From the NCBI GenBank assembly GCA_030746775.1, contig JASLLZ010000001.1, forward strand, positions 40,175 through 104,174: DNA of 64,000 nt, written 5' to 3'. The first letter of the stretch is position 1. Each line of letters begins with the position of its first letter. Shown in pieces: positions 9,468 to 17,958 of the stretch. The translations under genes and the position numbers were made by a program. Source of the stretch: Rhodospirillales bacterium (GTDB lineage: Bacteria; Pseudomonadota; Alphaproteobacteria; Rhodospirillales; JASLLZ01). The notes under the pieces were generated by a model, which was given only the letters and a program-made list of their open reading frames with translations, was not told the DNA's origin and did no database searches.

Positions 9468-9505
9468 CATTTGTTTCAATTTTCGCCGCCGTGGTTCATT
9501 TGTTT
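9468..9505 (+). repeat. Paired CATTTGTTT repeats upstream of the RpiR regulator
   Basis: The nine bases CATTTGTTT occur at 9468-9476 and again at 9497-9505, each followed after two bases by ATTT. They are 29 bases apart, close to three helical turns, and lie 65-100 bases before the regulator start. A similar pair sits before the TAXI-TRAP operon (11825-11862). A regulator binding site is an inference. Confidence 0.45.
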
Positions 9506-9569
9506 GCATTTGTGGCGCCGCCCGGATTACCATTGGCATTCGTCCTTGGTCACGGGAAGACCGGCTTCG

Positions 9570-10490
9570 ATGGATTTCAACGACCTTTCGCGGCAAATCG
9601 CGGATATGTTCCCGCGCCTCAGTCCCCAGTTGCAACGCGCCGCGCATCACGTCTTGCAGCGTCCCGACGACGTGGCGCTGAAGTCCATGCGCAAGGTTGC
9701 CGCCGATGCCGAGGTTCACCCTTCGACCATGGTGCGCCTGGCGCGCGCCTTCGACTTCGAAAGCTATACCGGGTTTCGCGAACCCTTTCAGCAGCGCCTG
9801 CGCCTGCGCCCCACTACCTATCTGGATCGGGCGCGCGACTTGCAAGAGTGCGGCGCCGGCGAGGAGGCCTCCATTCTTCTGCGCGACGTGGTGACCACCC
9901 ATGGCGCCAATCTGCGCGAGTGTTTCGAAATCAACGGGCCGGACACCTTCCTGGCCTGTGCCGATGCCTTGTCCGAGGCACGGCGTATCTTCGTCGTCGG
10001 CGTCAGGGGGTATTACCCGGTCGCATTCTTCTTCCATTACGTCTACCGGATGTTTCGCCCCAACTCCATACTGATCGACGGGCGCGGGGCCACGTTGATC
10101 GACGACCTGCGCGTTATCGATTCCGACGACGTCATCTTGGCCATCAGCGTCCATCCCTATTCATACGAGTCCGTCAAGGCGGTGGAGTACGCCAAGAAAC
10201 GGGGCGCCACGACGGTGGTCGTCACCGACAGTCTGGTCTCTCCCCTTGTCGAGAGTGGCGACAACGTGCTCATCGCCAACGACAAAAGCCCGTCGTTCTT
10301 CCATTCCGTCGCCCCGGCCATGGCGGTAGTCGAGTCCCTGATCGTCCTGATGGTGGCGCGCGGCGGCGAGGAAACATTGTGCGCCATCGAGGACAGCGAG
10401 CGCCATCTGAGGGAAGTCAAGGCCTATTGGAATCAGAGCGTGAAACCGACAGGCAAATCATTGAGGCCGAGGGGGCCGCGAAGTCCATGA
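9570..10490 (+). CDS. MurR/RpiR family transcriptional regulator with SIS domain
   Basis: Cytoplasmic regulator of 306 residues. The N-terminal RpiR helix-turn-helix spans about residues 1-80 (VAADAEVHPSTMVRLARAF is the recognition region). A SIS (sugar isomerase) domain covers about 120-260 (IFVVGVRGYYPVAFFF, and LAISVHPYSYESVKAVEYA), which usually binds a phosphosugar or related effector. It starts at ATG 9570. The stop overlaps the ATG of the aminotransferase by four bases (ATGA), so the two are co-translated. Paired CATTTG repeats upstream may be its own operator. The effector is unknown. Confidence 0.9.
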   Translation: MDFNDLSRQIADMFPRLSPQLQRAAHHVLQRPDDVALKSMRKVAADAEVHPSTMVRLARAFDFESYTGFREPFQQRLRLRPTTYLDRARDLQECGAGEEASILLRDVVTTHGANLRECFEINGPDTFLACADALSEARRIFVVGVRGYYPVAFFFHYVYRMFRPNSILIDGRGATLIDDLRVIDSDDVILAISVHPYSYESVKAVEYAKKRGATTVVVTDSLVSPLVESGDNVLIANDKSPSFFHSVAPAMAVVESLIVLMVARGGEETLCAIEDSERHLREVKAYWNQSVKPTGKSLRPRGPRSP

Positions 10491-11824
10491 CCCACATCCT
10501 GCAACGTCAAACCGGCGTCGTCGCGCCGGTGGCCGCCGGCGGCGACGGCATCTATGTCATCGACAAGGAGGGCAAGCGCTACGTCGACGCGACGGGCGGT
10601 CCTTCGGTCGCCTGCCTGGGTCACGGCGACCCCGAAGTGCGCCAGGCGGTCATCGACCAGATGGAAAAAATTTCCTATGTCAGCAACCAGTTTTTCACCA
10701 CCGAGGTTGCCGAGGATCTGGCCGATATCCTGATTGCCGGCGCGCCGCCGGGGATCGCTTCGGTTACCTATACCTGCGGCGGCTCGGAGGCCGTCGAATC
10801 GGCGATCAAGATGGCGCGTCAGTATTTTGTCGAGATTGGACAGCCCGAACGTTATCGCTTCATCGCCCGGCGTCAGAGCTACCATGGCACCACACTCGGC
10901 ACCCTGGCGGTGGGCGGCCATGTGGCCCGGCGCGCGGCTTACGAACCGATGCTGATGGAGACCTCGCACATCGCACCCTGTTATGCATACCGGGGCATGG
11001 CGCCGGGCGAGAGCGAAGAGGATTACGGCCTTCGCGTCGCCGACGAACTGGAAGCCGAGATATTAAGGCTGGGGCCCGAAACGGTGGCCGCATTCTTCGC
11101 CGAAACCGTGGTCGGCGCCGCCCTCGGCGCGGTGCCGCCGGTGCCCGGATACTTCAAGCGCGTGCGCCAGATCTGCGACCGCCATGGCGTCCTTCTGGTG
11201 CTTGACGAGATCATGTCGGGCATGGGACGGACGGGGACCTTGCATGCCTGCGAGCAAGAAGGCGTCTCGCCCGATCTGATGACCGTCGCCAAGGGCCTGG
11301 GGGCCGGCTACCAGCCCATCGGCGCCGTCCTGGTCGGCGCCAGGATCGTCGATGCCATCGCCGCCGGCAGCGGCACGCTTATGCATGGCCTTACCTACAT
11401 GGCCCATCCGGTGGGCTGCGCCGCGGCCCTGGCCGTCCAGCGCGCCATCCGCGACCGCGACCTCTTGGCCAACGTGCGCCGCCAGGGCGCGGTGTTGAGT
11501 GACGCGCTTCAGGACCGCTTCGGCAACCACCACCACGTCGGCGATATCCGGGGACGCGGACTGTTCTGGGGCGTGGAACTGGTCGCCGACCGCGACACAA
11601 AGGAGCCCTTCGACGCCGATCTCAAGCTCAACGCGCGGGTCAAGGCCGAAGGCATGGCGCGCGGATTGATCTGCTATCCGATCGGCGGCAACGTGGACGG
11701 AATAAGTGGCGATGTGGTGATGATATCGCCGCCGTTCATCGTCGGCGAGACCCAAGTCGGCGAGATCGTGGAATTGGTTAGTGAGGCGGTGGATGCCGCC
11801 CTCGCCACGGTAACCGGCCAATAG
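10487..11824 (+). CDS. Class III PLP-dependent aminotransferase
   Basis: Fold-type I aminotransferase of the omega-amino acid / class III group, 445 residues. It shows the cofactor-binding CGGSEAVESAIKMAR region, the Asp of LVLDEIMSGMGRTG and the Schiff-base Lys in MTVAKGLGAGYQPIGAV. Likely uses pyruvate or a 2-oxoacid as acceptor; the amino donor cannot be told from sequence. It is translationally coupled to the RpiR regulator and precedes the TAXI-TRAP transporter, suggesting it processes an imported amine or amino acid. Confidence 0.9.
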   Translation: MTHILQRQTGVVAPVAAGGDGIYVIDKEGKRYVDATGGPSVACLGHGDPEVRQAVIDQMEKISYVSNQFFTTEVAEDLADILIAGAPPGIASVTYTCGGSEAVESAIKMARQYFVEIGQPERYRFIARRQSYHGTTLGTLAVGGHVARRAAYEPMLMETSHIAPCYAYRGMAPGESEEDYGLRVADELEAEILRLGPETVAAFFAETVVGAALGAVPPVPGYFKRVRQICDRHGVLLVLDEIMSGMGRTGTLHACEQEGVSPDLMTVAKGLGAGYQPIGAVLVGARIVDAIAAGSGTLMHGLTYMAHPVGCAAALAVQRAIRDRDLLANVRRQGAVLSDALQDRFGNHHHVGDIRGRGLFWGVELVADRDTKEPFDADLKLNARVKAEGMARGLICYPIGGNVDGISGDVVMISPPFIVGETQVGEIVELVSEAVDAALATVTGQ

Positions 11825-11862
11825 ATCATTTGATATGAAAAAGCGGTTGATGGAATCATTTG
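11825..11862 (+). repeat. Paired ATCATTTG repeats upstream of the TAXI-TRAP operon
   Basis: ATCATTTG occurs at 11825-11832 and 11855-11862, exactly 30 bases apart. Core and spacing resemble the CATTTG pair before the RpiR gene. The rest of the 349-base interval 11825-12173 holds a 16-bp palindrome (11965-11980), a possible 49-codon reading frame and no convincing promoter. Confidence 0.4.
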
Positions 11863-11964
11863 TTGCAAAACCTGCCGAGGCAGGGATAGCGTAGACTAGA
11901 CGGCAAGGGACGGTCATCGGCGGACCGATCATGATTTTGGTTTGTGTCCGCCGGGAGCCGAACT

Positions 11965-11980
11965 AAACTGACGTTAGTTT
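11965..11980. promoter_or_regulatory. 16-bp near-perfect palindrome, candidate operator
   Basis: AAACTGACGTTAGTTT is palindromic at 14 of 16 positions around a central ACGT. Its symmetry and size resemble operators of TetR-type or similar dimeric regulators. It lies about 195 bases before the TAXI binding-protein start, in a non-coding stretch. The binding protein is unknown; no TetR gene is seen in the window. Confidence 0.45.
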
Positions 11981-12018
11981 CGGGTCGACGCGCTAAGTTG
12001 ACCGAACGGGGAGGCATA

Positions 12019-12168
12019 ATGAGTGACCGGACACAACATACCGGCCCGGAGGAGATGCAAGGCTCGCAACTCCTGTTCCAAGCCTCACGCTGGGGTACTC
12101 CCCAGGCCCGGGCCAAGCCGGCCCGCGCCGCACGAACTATTCATCAATTGAGTCAACTAGGGAGATAG
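12019..12168 (+). CDS. Possible 49-residue upstream ORF
   Basis: An ATG at 12019 preceded by GGGGAGG (spacing about six bases) opens a 49-codon frame ending at TAG 12166-12168, five bases before the TAXI gene ATG. The product (starting MSDRTQHTGPEEMQG) is polar with no recognisable domain. The good Shine-Dalgarno and the tight join to the next gene argue for translation, but base composition alone could explain it. Confidence 0.3.
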   Translation: MSDRTQHTGPEEMQGSQLLFQASRWGTPQARAKPARAARTIHQLSQLGR

Positions 12169-12173
12169 CCACA

Positions 12174-13181
12174 ATGAAAAGGCTCACGCTTATGACACTC
12201 GCCCTGGCGCTGGTCGCGGGGGCGTTTACCTTGACCGCCGGCGACGCGGCGGCACAGGGCAAGAAACAGTTCATCGCCATCGGCACCGGCGGTCCGACGG
12301 GCGTCTACTTCGTCACCGGCAACGCCATCTGCCGCTCGGTCCACAGGGCGGCGGCCGAAGGCCGCAAGTCGGGCCGCAAGCACGGCATCCGCTGCTCGGC
12401 GCCGTCGACTGGCGGCTCGACCTACAACATCAACAACATCATGGCGGGCGATCTTGAATTCGGCGTCGCCCAGTCGGACTGGCAGTTCCACGCCTACAAC
12501 GGCTCGAGCAAGTACGAAGGCAAGGCGGTCAAGAAGCTCAGGGCCGTTTTCTCGGTCCATCCCGAGCCCATCCAGATCATCGTCGGCAAGGGCGTCAACA
12601 TCAACGGCTGGGGCGACCTCAAGGGCAAGAAGGTTAATATCGGCAACCCGGGCTCCGGTCAGCGCGGTACCGCCGACTTCCTGATCAAGGAATCCGGTTG
12701 GGACAAGGACAAGGACTTCAAACTGGCCGCCGAGCTGACCTCGACGGAGCAGTCGAAGGCACTGTGCGACGGCAAGATCGACGCCTTCTTCTACACCGTT
12801 GGTGTGCCCAACGCCGGTGTTTCCGTGGCGACCGATGGCTGCGGCGCCAAGATCGCCAATTTCAACGGCTCTCTGGCAAAAAGTATGGTCACCAAGGACC
12901 GGCCCTATTACGCCTGGGCGACCATTCCCAAGGGCACCTACAAGACCACTTCCTCCGACGTAACCACCTGGGGCGTCAAGGCGACGTTCGTGACCAGCGC
13001 CGACGTGCCGGAAGACGTGGTTTATGAGGTGACGCGCGCGGTGTTCGAGAACTTCGAGGAGTTCAAGAAGTTGCACCCGGCGTTCAAGAATCTTGATCCC
13101 AAGACGATGATCAAGGACGGCCTCTCGGCGCCGCTGCATAAGGGCGCCGCCAAGTACTACAAGGAAAAGGGCTGGATGTAG
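12174..13181 (+). CDS. TAXI-type TRAP transporter solute-binding protein
   Basis: Periplasmic binding protein of a TRAP transporter of the TAXI class, 335 residues. A signal peptide occupies residues 1-28 (hydrophobic core LALALVAGAF, likely cleavage after AAAQ). The mature part begins with the typical IAIGTGGPTGVYF and contains the substrate-pocket region STGGSTYNINNI. TAXI proteins mostly bind dicarboxylates or glutamate-like acids; the ligand here is unknown. A strong Shine-Dalgarno (AGGGAG) precedes the ATG. A stable hairpin separates it from the permease gene. Confidence 0.93.
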   Translation: MKRLTLMTLALALVAGAFTLTAGDAAAQGKKQFIAIGTGGPTGVYFVTGNAICRSVHRAAAEGRKSGRKHGIRCSAPSTGGSTYNINNIMAGDLEFGVAQSDWQFHAYNGSSKYEGKAVKKLRAVFSVHPEPIQIIVGKGVNINGWGDLKGKKVNIGNPGSGQRGTADFLIKESGWDKDKDFKLAAELTSTEQSKALCDGKIDAFFYTVGVPNAGVSVATDGCGAKIANFNGSLAKSMVTKDRPYYAWATIPKGTYKTTSSDVTTWGVKATFVTSADVPEDVVYEVTRAVFENFEEFKKLHPAFKNLDPKTMIKDGLSAPLHKGAAKYYKEKGWM

Positions 13182-13202
13182 GCCCAATGCGCCAAGGGTT
13201 GG

Positions 13203-13235
13203 CGGCACCCCTGCGTTCGTTGCGCGGGGGTGCCG
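13203..13235 (+). promoter_or_regulatory. Intercistronic hairpin between TAXI binding protein and permease
   Basis: CGGCACCCC (13203-13211) is complementary to GGGGTGCCG (13227-13235): a nine-base-pair stem with a 15-base loop 22 bases after the binding-protein stop. There is no T-run, so it more likely protects the upstream mRNA or attenuates readthrough, as commonly proposed where binding protein must exceed permease. Confidence 0.5.
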
Positions 13236-13279
13236 TGCCTTGACCCAGGATCCGTGATCTTCATTGAAGGACGGGGGGT

Positions 13280-15691
13280 ATGGCTGAGGCGGAATCGCCG
13301 GCGACGGAGCCGGCACCGGAGGACCTGGAAAATACTCTGGAAGAGATAGAATACACCGGGCGCCAGCACGCGCCCCGGGTAGCAATCGTCATTGGCTTTA
13401 TCGCCGCCCTGTGGTCGATCTTCCAGTTGTGGATCGCCTCGCCCCTGCCGTTCATTTTCGATTTTGCGATCATCGTCGACGTCCCGGCCCGTGGCATTCA
13501 TTTGGCCTTTGGGCTTCTTCTTTGTTTTCTTATCTTTCCCGCCTCGCGACGCCAGGCGGGGGCAAGGATTCCGCTTTCCGACCTCGTCCTGGCGTTGGTC
13601 GCCACCGGCTGCGCCCTTTACATGTGGCTGGGCTGGGAAGGATTGTCGGAGCGTGCCGGCATCCTGCTCACCTATGACCTTTCGATTTTCGGTTTCGAAT
13701 TTACCTTTCCCATTGAGGCCATCATCGGCGGGACGGGTATCGTCCTCTTGTTGGAGGCGACGCGGCGCTCGATCGGCTTGCCGTTGGTCGTCGTCGCCAC
13801 GATTTTCCTGCTCTATTCGATCTTCGGCCAGTCGATGCCCGATATCATCTCCCACAAGGGCGTCAGCCTGACGCGGTTGACCGGATATCAGTGGCTGGGC
13901 GGCGAGGCCATCTTCGGTATCCCGATCGACGTTTCGGTCAGCTTCGTCTTCTTGTTCGTCCTCTTCGGGGCGATGCTGGACAAAGCCGGCGCCGGGAAAT
14001 ACTTCCTCGACCTGGCCTTCGCCATGGTCGGGCGGTTCCGCGGCGGACCGGCCAAGGCGGCCATCCTGGCCTCGGGTATGACGGGACTGATTTCCGGCTC
14101 CTCGATCGCCAATACCGTGACCACGGGGACATTCACCATTCCGGTGATGAAGCGCATCGGTATTCCGGCGGTCAAGGCCGGCGCCATCGAGGTCGCGGCC
14201 TCGGTCAACGGCCAGATCATGCCGCCGATCATGGGCGCCGCCGCCTTCATCATCGCCGAACTGGTCGGCATCACCTATTTCGACGTCATCGTCGCCGCTT
14301 TCATCCCCGCCTTTATCTGCTACATAGCGCTTCTCTACATTTCGCACCTGGAGGCGATGAAGCTGGGCTTGAAGCGCCTGCCCGCGGCCGAAATTCCACC
14401 GCTTCGAGAGACCTTCCTGAGCGGCGTCCATTTCATCATCCCGATCGTCGTCTTGGTCTACCTGCTGATGGTCGAGCGGTGGACGCCCGCCAGTTCCGTC
14501 TTCTACTCAATCCTTCTGATGATGGTCATCGTCGTGGTTCAGCACGTAATTGCGGCTTTGCGCGGCGGAGATGCCTCGGTCGGCCGCGCCGTCACCGAGG
14601 GATTGATCGATATCTACGCCGGTCTCATCGCCGGGGCGCGCAACATGATCACCATCGCGGTGGCGGTGGCGGCGGCCGGCATCATTGTCGGCTCGGTCTC
14701 CTCGACCGGCCTCAACAACGCCTTGGTCGGCGTCGTCGAGGCGATATCGGGCGGCAACGTATTCATCCTATTGGCCATGACCTCGGTGCTCTGCATCATT
14801 CTTGGCATGGGCCTGCCGACGACGGCCAACTATCTGGTCGTGGCATCGCTGCTGGCCGGCGTGGTGGTGGAACTGGGGAATGCGGCGGGCCTCGTATTTC
14901 CGCTTATCGCGGTGCACCTCTACGTCTTCTATTTCGGGCTTATGGCCGACGTCACGCCGCCGGTGGCCTTGGCCGCCTTCGCCGCCTCGGCGATCTCGCG
15001 CGCCGATCCCATCAAGACCGGCATCCAGGCCTTCTATTACGAGATCAGGACGGCGATCCTGCCGGTCGTATTCATCTTCAATCCCGAGCTTCTGCTGATC
15101 GGTGTCGAGAGTGTGTGGCACGGAATTGCGGTCTTCATCATAGGGCTGATCGCCATTCTCAGTTTCAGCTCGCTGACCCAGAACTTCATGTTCGCCCGCA
15201 ACAAGGTTTACGAGGCGATCATACTGGCCGTGGTGACGGTGGCGCTGTTCAGACCGGATGTCTTCATGGACCGGGTTTACCCGGCCTTCGCCACCGCCGA
15301 TCTGAAAGCCTTCGCGGCCGGCGAAGCGGTGGCCAAGCCCGGATATACCATCCGCTTGCACGTCGTGCGCCAGACCGAGTACGGCGACCGCTTCAAGCTC
15401 TATTCGGTGGCAACTCCCGGGATCGTGCCGGATGAGACATACGGGCGATATGGGCTCAAGGTGGAGCCCGCCGACGGCCGCTTTGAGGTGACCGCTCTGG
15501 AATTCAACGGCCTGGCCGAACAACGCGGCATCGAGGTCGGCGATATCGTCACCGACGTGGATGTGGAAACGGTGGGCCGGCCGGCCAAGGAATGGGTTTA
15601 TCCCTTTGCTTTCGCCCTGCTGGGGTTGGTCATGGTCTTGCAGTTGATGCGCCGCCGCCGCGATTCGGCCGCGGCACCCAGCACTCCATAG
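13280..15691 (+). CDS. TRAP transporter fused permease (4TM+12TM) with C-terminal DUF3394/PDZ-like domain
   Basis: Inner-membrane component of the TAXI-TRAP system, 803 residues, fusing the small (DctQ-like) and large (DctM-like) permease subunits. Many hydrophobic helices run from about residue 35 to 665. Conserved elements include SGSSIANTVTTGTFTIPVM and GMGLPTTANYLVVAS. The C-terminal part (about 680-770) is soluble and carries a PDZ-like stretch (EFNGLAEQRGIEVGDIV) before a last membrane helix, matching DUF3394 found at the end of such permeases. It couples solute uptake to a sodium or proton gradient. The uspA gene follows after ten bases. Confidence 0.93.
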   Translation: MAEAESPATEPAPEDLENTLEEIEYTGRQHAPRVAIVIGFIAALWSIFQLWIASPLPFIFDFAIIVDVPARGIHLAFGLLLCFLIFPASRRQAGARIPLSDLVLALVATGCALYMWLGWEGLSERAGILLTYDLSIFGFEFTFPIEAIIGGTGIVLLLEATRRSIGLPLVVVATIFLLYSIFGQSMPDIISHKGVSLTRLTGYQWLGGEAIFGIPIDVSVSFVFLFVLFGAMLDKAGAGKYFLDLAFAMVGRFRGGPAKAAILASGMTGLISGSSIANTVTTGTFTIPVMKRIGIPAVKAGAIEVAASVNGQIMPPIMGAAAFIIAELVGITYFDVIVAAFIPAFICYIALLYISHLEAMKLGLKRLPAAEIPPLRETFLSGVHFIIPIVVLVYLLMVERWTPASSVFYSILLMMVIVVVQHVIAALRGGDASVGRAVTEGLIDIYAGLIAGARNMITIAVAVAAAGIIVGSVSSTGLNNALVGVVEAISGGNVFILLAMTSVLCIILGMGLPTTANYLVVASLLAGVVVELGNAAGLVFPLIAVHLYVFYFGLMADVTPPVALAAFAASAISRADPIKTGIQAFYYEIRTAILPVVFIFNPELLLIGVESVWHGIAVFIIGLIAILSFSSLTQNFMFARNKVYEAIILAVVTVALFRPDVFMDRVYPAFATADLKAFAAGEAVAKPGYTIRLHVVRQTEYGDRFKLYSVATPGIVPDETYGRYGLKVEPADGRFEVTALEFNGLAEQRGIEVGDIVTDVDVETVGRPAKEWVYPFAFALLGLVMVLQLMRRRRDSAAAPSTP

Positions 15692-15701
15692 GGGGCCGAC
15701 C

Positions 15702-16130
15702 ATGTACTCCGATATCCTCCTCGCCGTCGATCTCACCGACGAAAGTTCGTGGAACAAGGCCCTGCCGACGGCTGTCGGCTACTGCCAGTCCTTTGGCGCC
15801 ACCTTGCACATGCTTTCCGTGGTGCCCGATTTCGGCATGACCGTCGTCGGCCAGTATTTTCCCAAGAATTTTGAGAATGAGGCGGTCGAGTCGGCGCGCA
15901 AAGAGCTGCTCGCCCTTGCCGAGCGCCAAGTGCCCTCCGGCGTCGCGGTCGAGCACGTCGTTGCCTACGGCAGCATCTACGAAAAAATCCTGGCCGCCGC
16001 CCGGACCATCGAGTGCGACCTCATCGTGATGGCCTCTCAACGGCCCGAACTGAAGGACTACCTGTTGGGTCCCAACGCGGCCCGGGTGGTGCGCCACGCC
16101 GATTGCTCGGTGCTCGTGGTGCGCGGTTGA
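15702..16130 (+). CDS. Universal stress protein, UspA family, in TRAP operon
   Basis: Small cytoplasmic protein of 142 residues with the Usp fold. It starts MYSDILLAVDLTDES and ends with the ATP-binding loop region LLGPNAARVVRHADCSVLVV, matching G-2x-G-9x-G(S/N)-type Usp sequences only loosely. It is ten bases downstream of the permease and surely in that operon. In Halomonas TeaABC, the linked UspA protein TeaD modulates TRAP transport, so a regulatory role on this transporter is likely but inferred. Confidence 0.9.
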   Translation: MYSDILLAVDLTDESSWNKALPTAVGYCQSFGATLHMLSVVPDFGMTVVGQYFPKNFENEAVESARKELLALAERQVPSGVAVEHVVAYGSIYEKILAAARTIECDLIVMASQRPELKDYLLGPNAARVVRHADCSVLVVRG

Positions 16131-16148
16131 GGCATCCCGTTTAGGGAC

Positions 16149-16562
16149 CTACTTCTGCGATTTTAAATACGCGATCACGTCGTCGCGCTCGGCCGCTTTT
16201 TTCAGCTTGTAGGTCATCTTGCTCTTGCCCTTGGCATCGCCCAAGGCCTTGCGGATGAATTTCCTGGGGTCCTTGATGTATTCCGCGATGGCGTCGTCGT
16301 TCCACACCAGTCCCTTGCCGGCCGCCTGCTTGTAGCTCGGCGAATATTTGTAACCCTTGGCCAGGCCCGGTTTATTGCCGTAAATGGCGAACAGGTTGGG
16401 CCCGACTTTGTTCTTTCCGCCCTTCTTGATGGTATGGCACGCAAAACAACGTTTCTTGAAGACCTTGGCGCCGTTCTTGGCGTCGCCCGCGGCGAGCGCC
16501 GCTGTGCTGGACAATCCCATAGCCAAGGCGACGCTAAGTGCCAGGACCCTACCTTTGTTCAT
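16149..16562 (-). CDS. Class I cytochrome c (c2-like)
   Basis: Periplasmic electron carrier of 137 residues. Signal peptide residues 1-25 (VALAMGLSSTAALAAG). The haem attachment site is CFACHT near residue 39, and the probable sixth ligand is the Met in KSKMTYKL. The family resembles cytochrome c2/c550. The start at ATG 16562 has a good AGGAG upstream. It converges with uspA and has its own promoter at 16628-16655. Partner oxidase or dehydrogenase is unknown. Confidence 0.9.
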   Translation of the reverse strand: MNKGRVLALSVALAMGLSSTAALAAGDAKNGAKVFKKRCFACHTIKKGGKNKVGPNLFAIYGNKPGLAKGYKYSPSYKQAAGKGLVWNDDAIAEYIKDPRKFIRKALGDAKGKSKMTYKLKKAAERDDVIAYLKSQK

Positions 16563-16627
16563 TACAAATCTCCTACAAGCAGCCGTCGTGTGAAATTGGC
16601 TTCCCATAGATAGGAAGCCTCGGCGGC

Positions 16628-16655
16628 ATTATTAACAGAGATTGCGGGTTTGCAA
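16628..16655 (-). promoter_or_regulatory. Promoter of the cytochrome c gene
   Basis: Minus-strand TTGCAA (16650-16655), a 16-base spacer, and AATAAT (16628-16633). The predicted start site is about 60 bases upstream of the ATG. Confidence 0.45.
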
Positions 16656-16715
16656 GCGCGCGTTTCCATATTTTTCCAATTTCTTGAAACATGAGGCCGG
16701 CGGCGGTTCAAGTTC

Positions 16716-17870
16716 TTACGGATAACCCAGCTCTCGCCAGATGGCGTAGTCTTCGCGGAACTCCGCCAGGGAATTCCATACGCGCCGGAAGTCCGAATCG
16801 GCCAAGGTCTCCTCGTCCACCACGTCCCGCCAGGCGTGCTCGAACGCTTTCAAAACGGGCCTCGGCCAACGGTGTAGCTCAACCCCCTTGGCCTGGATGT
16901 CCTTCAACGCTTCGAATTGAAGGGCTTCGCCCTCGGCCAGTCCATAACGCAGGTTGTCGCCGCATGCCGTTTCGACGCGCACCTTCTGGATGGGCTCCAG
17001 CTTCTTCCACTGATCCAGGTTGACGATCAAGGGGAACAGTGTCGCCGGTTGGTGCCAACCCGGGAGATAATAATGTTTCGCCAGACGGTCGAGGCCAAGG
17101 GCCCGGTCAACGGCCGGCATCGAGAACTCGGCGGCGTCCAGGGTTCCCGCCTCGAGGGCCATGAAGATATCGCCACCGGCCAGGGCCACGGCGGCGACTC
17201 CCAACTTCTCCATGACCCTGGCCCCCAGGCCCGTTATGCGCATGCGCAGCCCCTTGAGGTCGTCGACGACCAGGATTTCCTTGCGGAACCAGCCCGACGC
17301 CTCGGGGGCGAGAAGACCGCAGGCCACGGCCTGGATGTTATGTTTGCGGTAAAGGGTTTCCATCAACGCCTTGCCGCCGCCGAATTCGATCCAGGCCAGA
17401 TACTCGCCCGCCGTCGGGCCGAAGGGAACGGCGCTGAACAGACTGATAGCGCTGGACTGGCCCATTAACGAGGCGGGAGAGGCGAAGGCGGCGTCGATGG
17501 CGCCCGACCCCACGGCATCGAAAATCTGATCGGCGGGCACCAGGGTCCCGGGCTCAAAGAAGCAGATTTCCATGGTGCCGCCGGAGACCCGCCAAACCTG
17601 CGTCTCAAGCCTTTTGGCCAGGGTCCCAAGCTGAGGCAGGCCGGCGCCATAGGCACTGGCCATCTTCCATTGCACTTCGGCCGGGTCGGGCCTTGGCGCC
17701 AGCGGGATGGAGGCGATCGACTCGCCGGCCGGCCGCCGTCCCTGGATGCCGGCCTTGACCAGGTTGGCGCCATCGCCGGAGGCCAATTCAAGGCGTGGCG
17801 AAATCACCGTCACCCCGACGACGATTCCGACGACCAGACCGACGATTACCGCGATGACCGAGTTGCGCAT
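16716..17870 (-). CDS. DctP-type TRAP transporter substrate-binding protein, orphan
   Basis: 384-residue binding protein of the DctP/TAT-independent TRAP family. An N-terminal hydrophobic stretch (about residues 3-24, VIAVIVGLVVGIVVGVTVIS) may be a membrane anchor or uncleaved signal. The core has the family regions MEICFFEPGTLVP, GLRMRITGLGARVMEKLG and GDIFMALEAGTLDAAEFS. No DctQ/DctM permease genes adjoin it, so it must share a permease encoded elsewhere or serve another role. It is divergent from the DapA-like gene. Confidence 0.88.
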   Translation of the reverse strand: MRNSVIAVIVGLVVGIVVGVTVISPRLELASGDGANLVKAGIQGRRPAGESIASIPLAPRPDPAEVQWKMASAYGAGLPQLGTLAKRLETQVWRVSGGTMEICFFEPGTLVPADQIFDAVGSGAIDAAFASPASLMGQSSAISLFSAVPFGPTAGEYLAWIEFGGGKALMETLYRKHNIQAVACGLLAPEASGWFRKEILVVDDLKGLRMRITGLGARVMEKLGVAAVALAGGDIFMALEAGTLDAAEFSMPAVDRALGLDRLAKHYYLPGWHQPATLFPLIVNLDQWKKLEPIQKVRVETACGDNLRYGLAEGEALQFEALKDIQAKGVELHRWPRPVLKAFEHAWRDVVDEETLADSDFRRVWNSLAEFREDYAIWRELGYP

Positions 17871-17958
17871 GCACCGTTCTCCAGACCACGCGGGCGAACC
17901 CCATGCGGTGGTTTCTTTTTGCCAGCCTTTGGTTGGCCGCGCAACCGGCGTCGGCGCG

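Noticed and set aside
13891-15435. A 514-codon frame inside the TRAP permease.
   Set aside because: Highly Arg/His-rich alternative reading of the permease; no domain visible.
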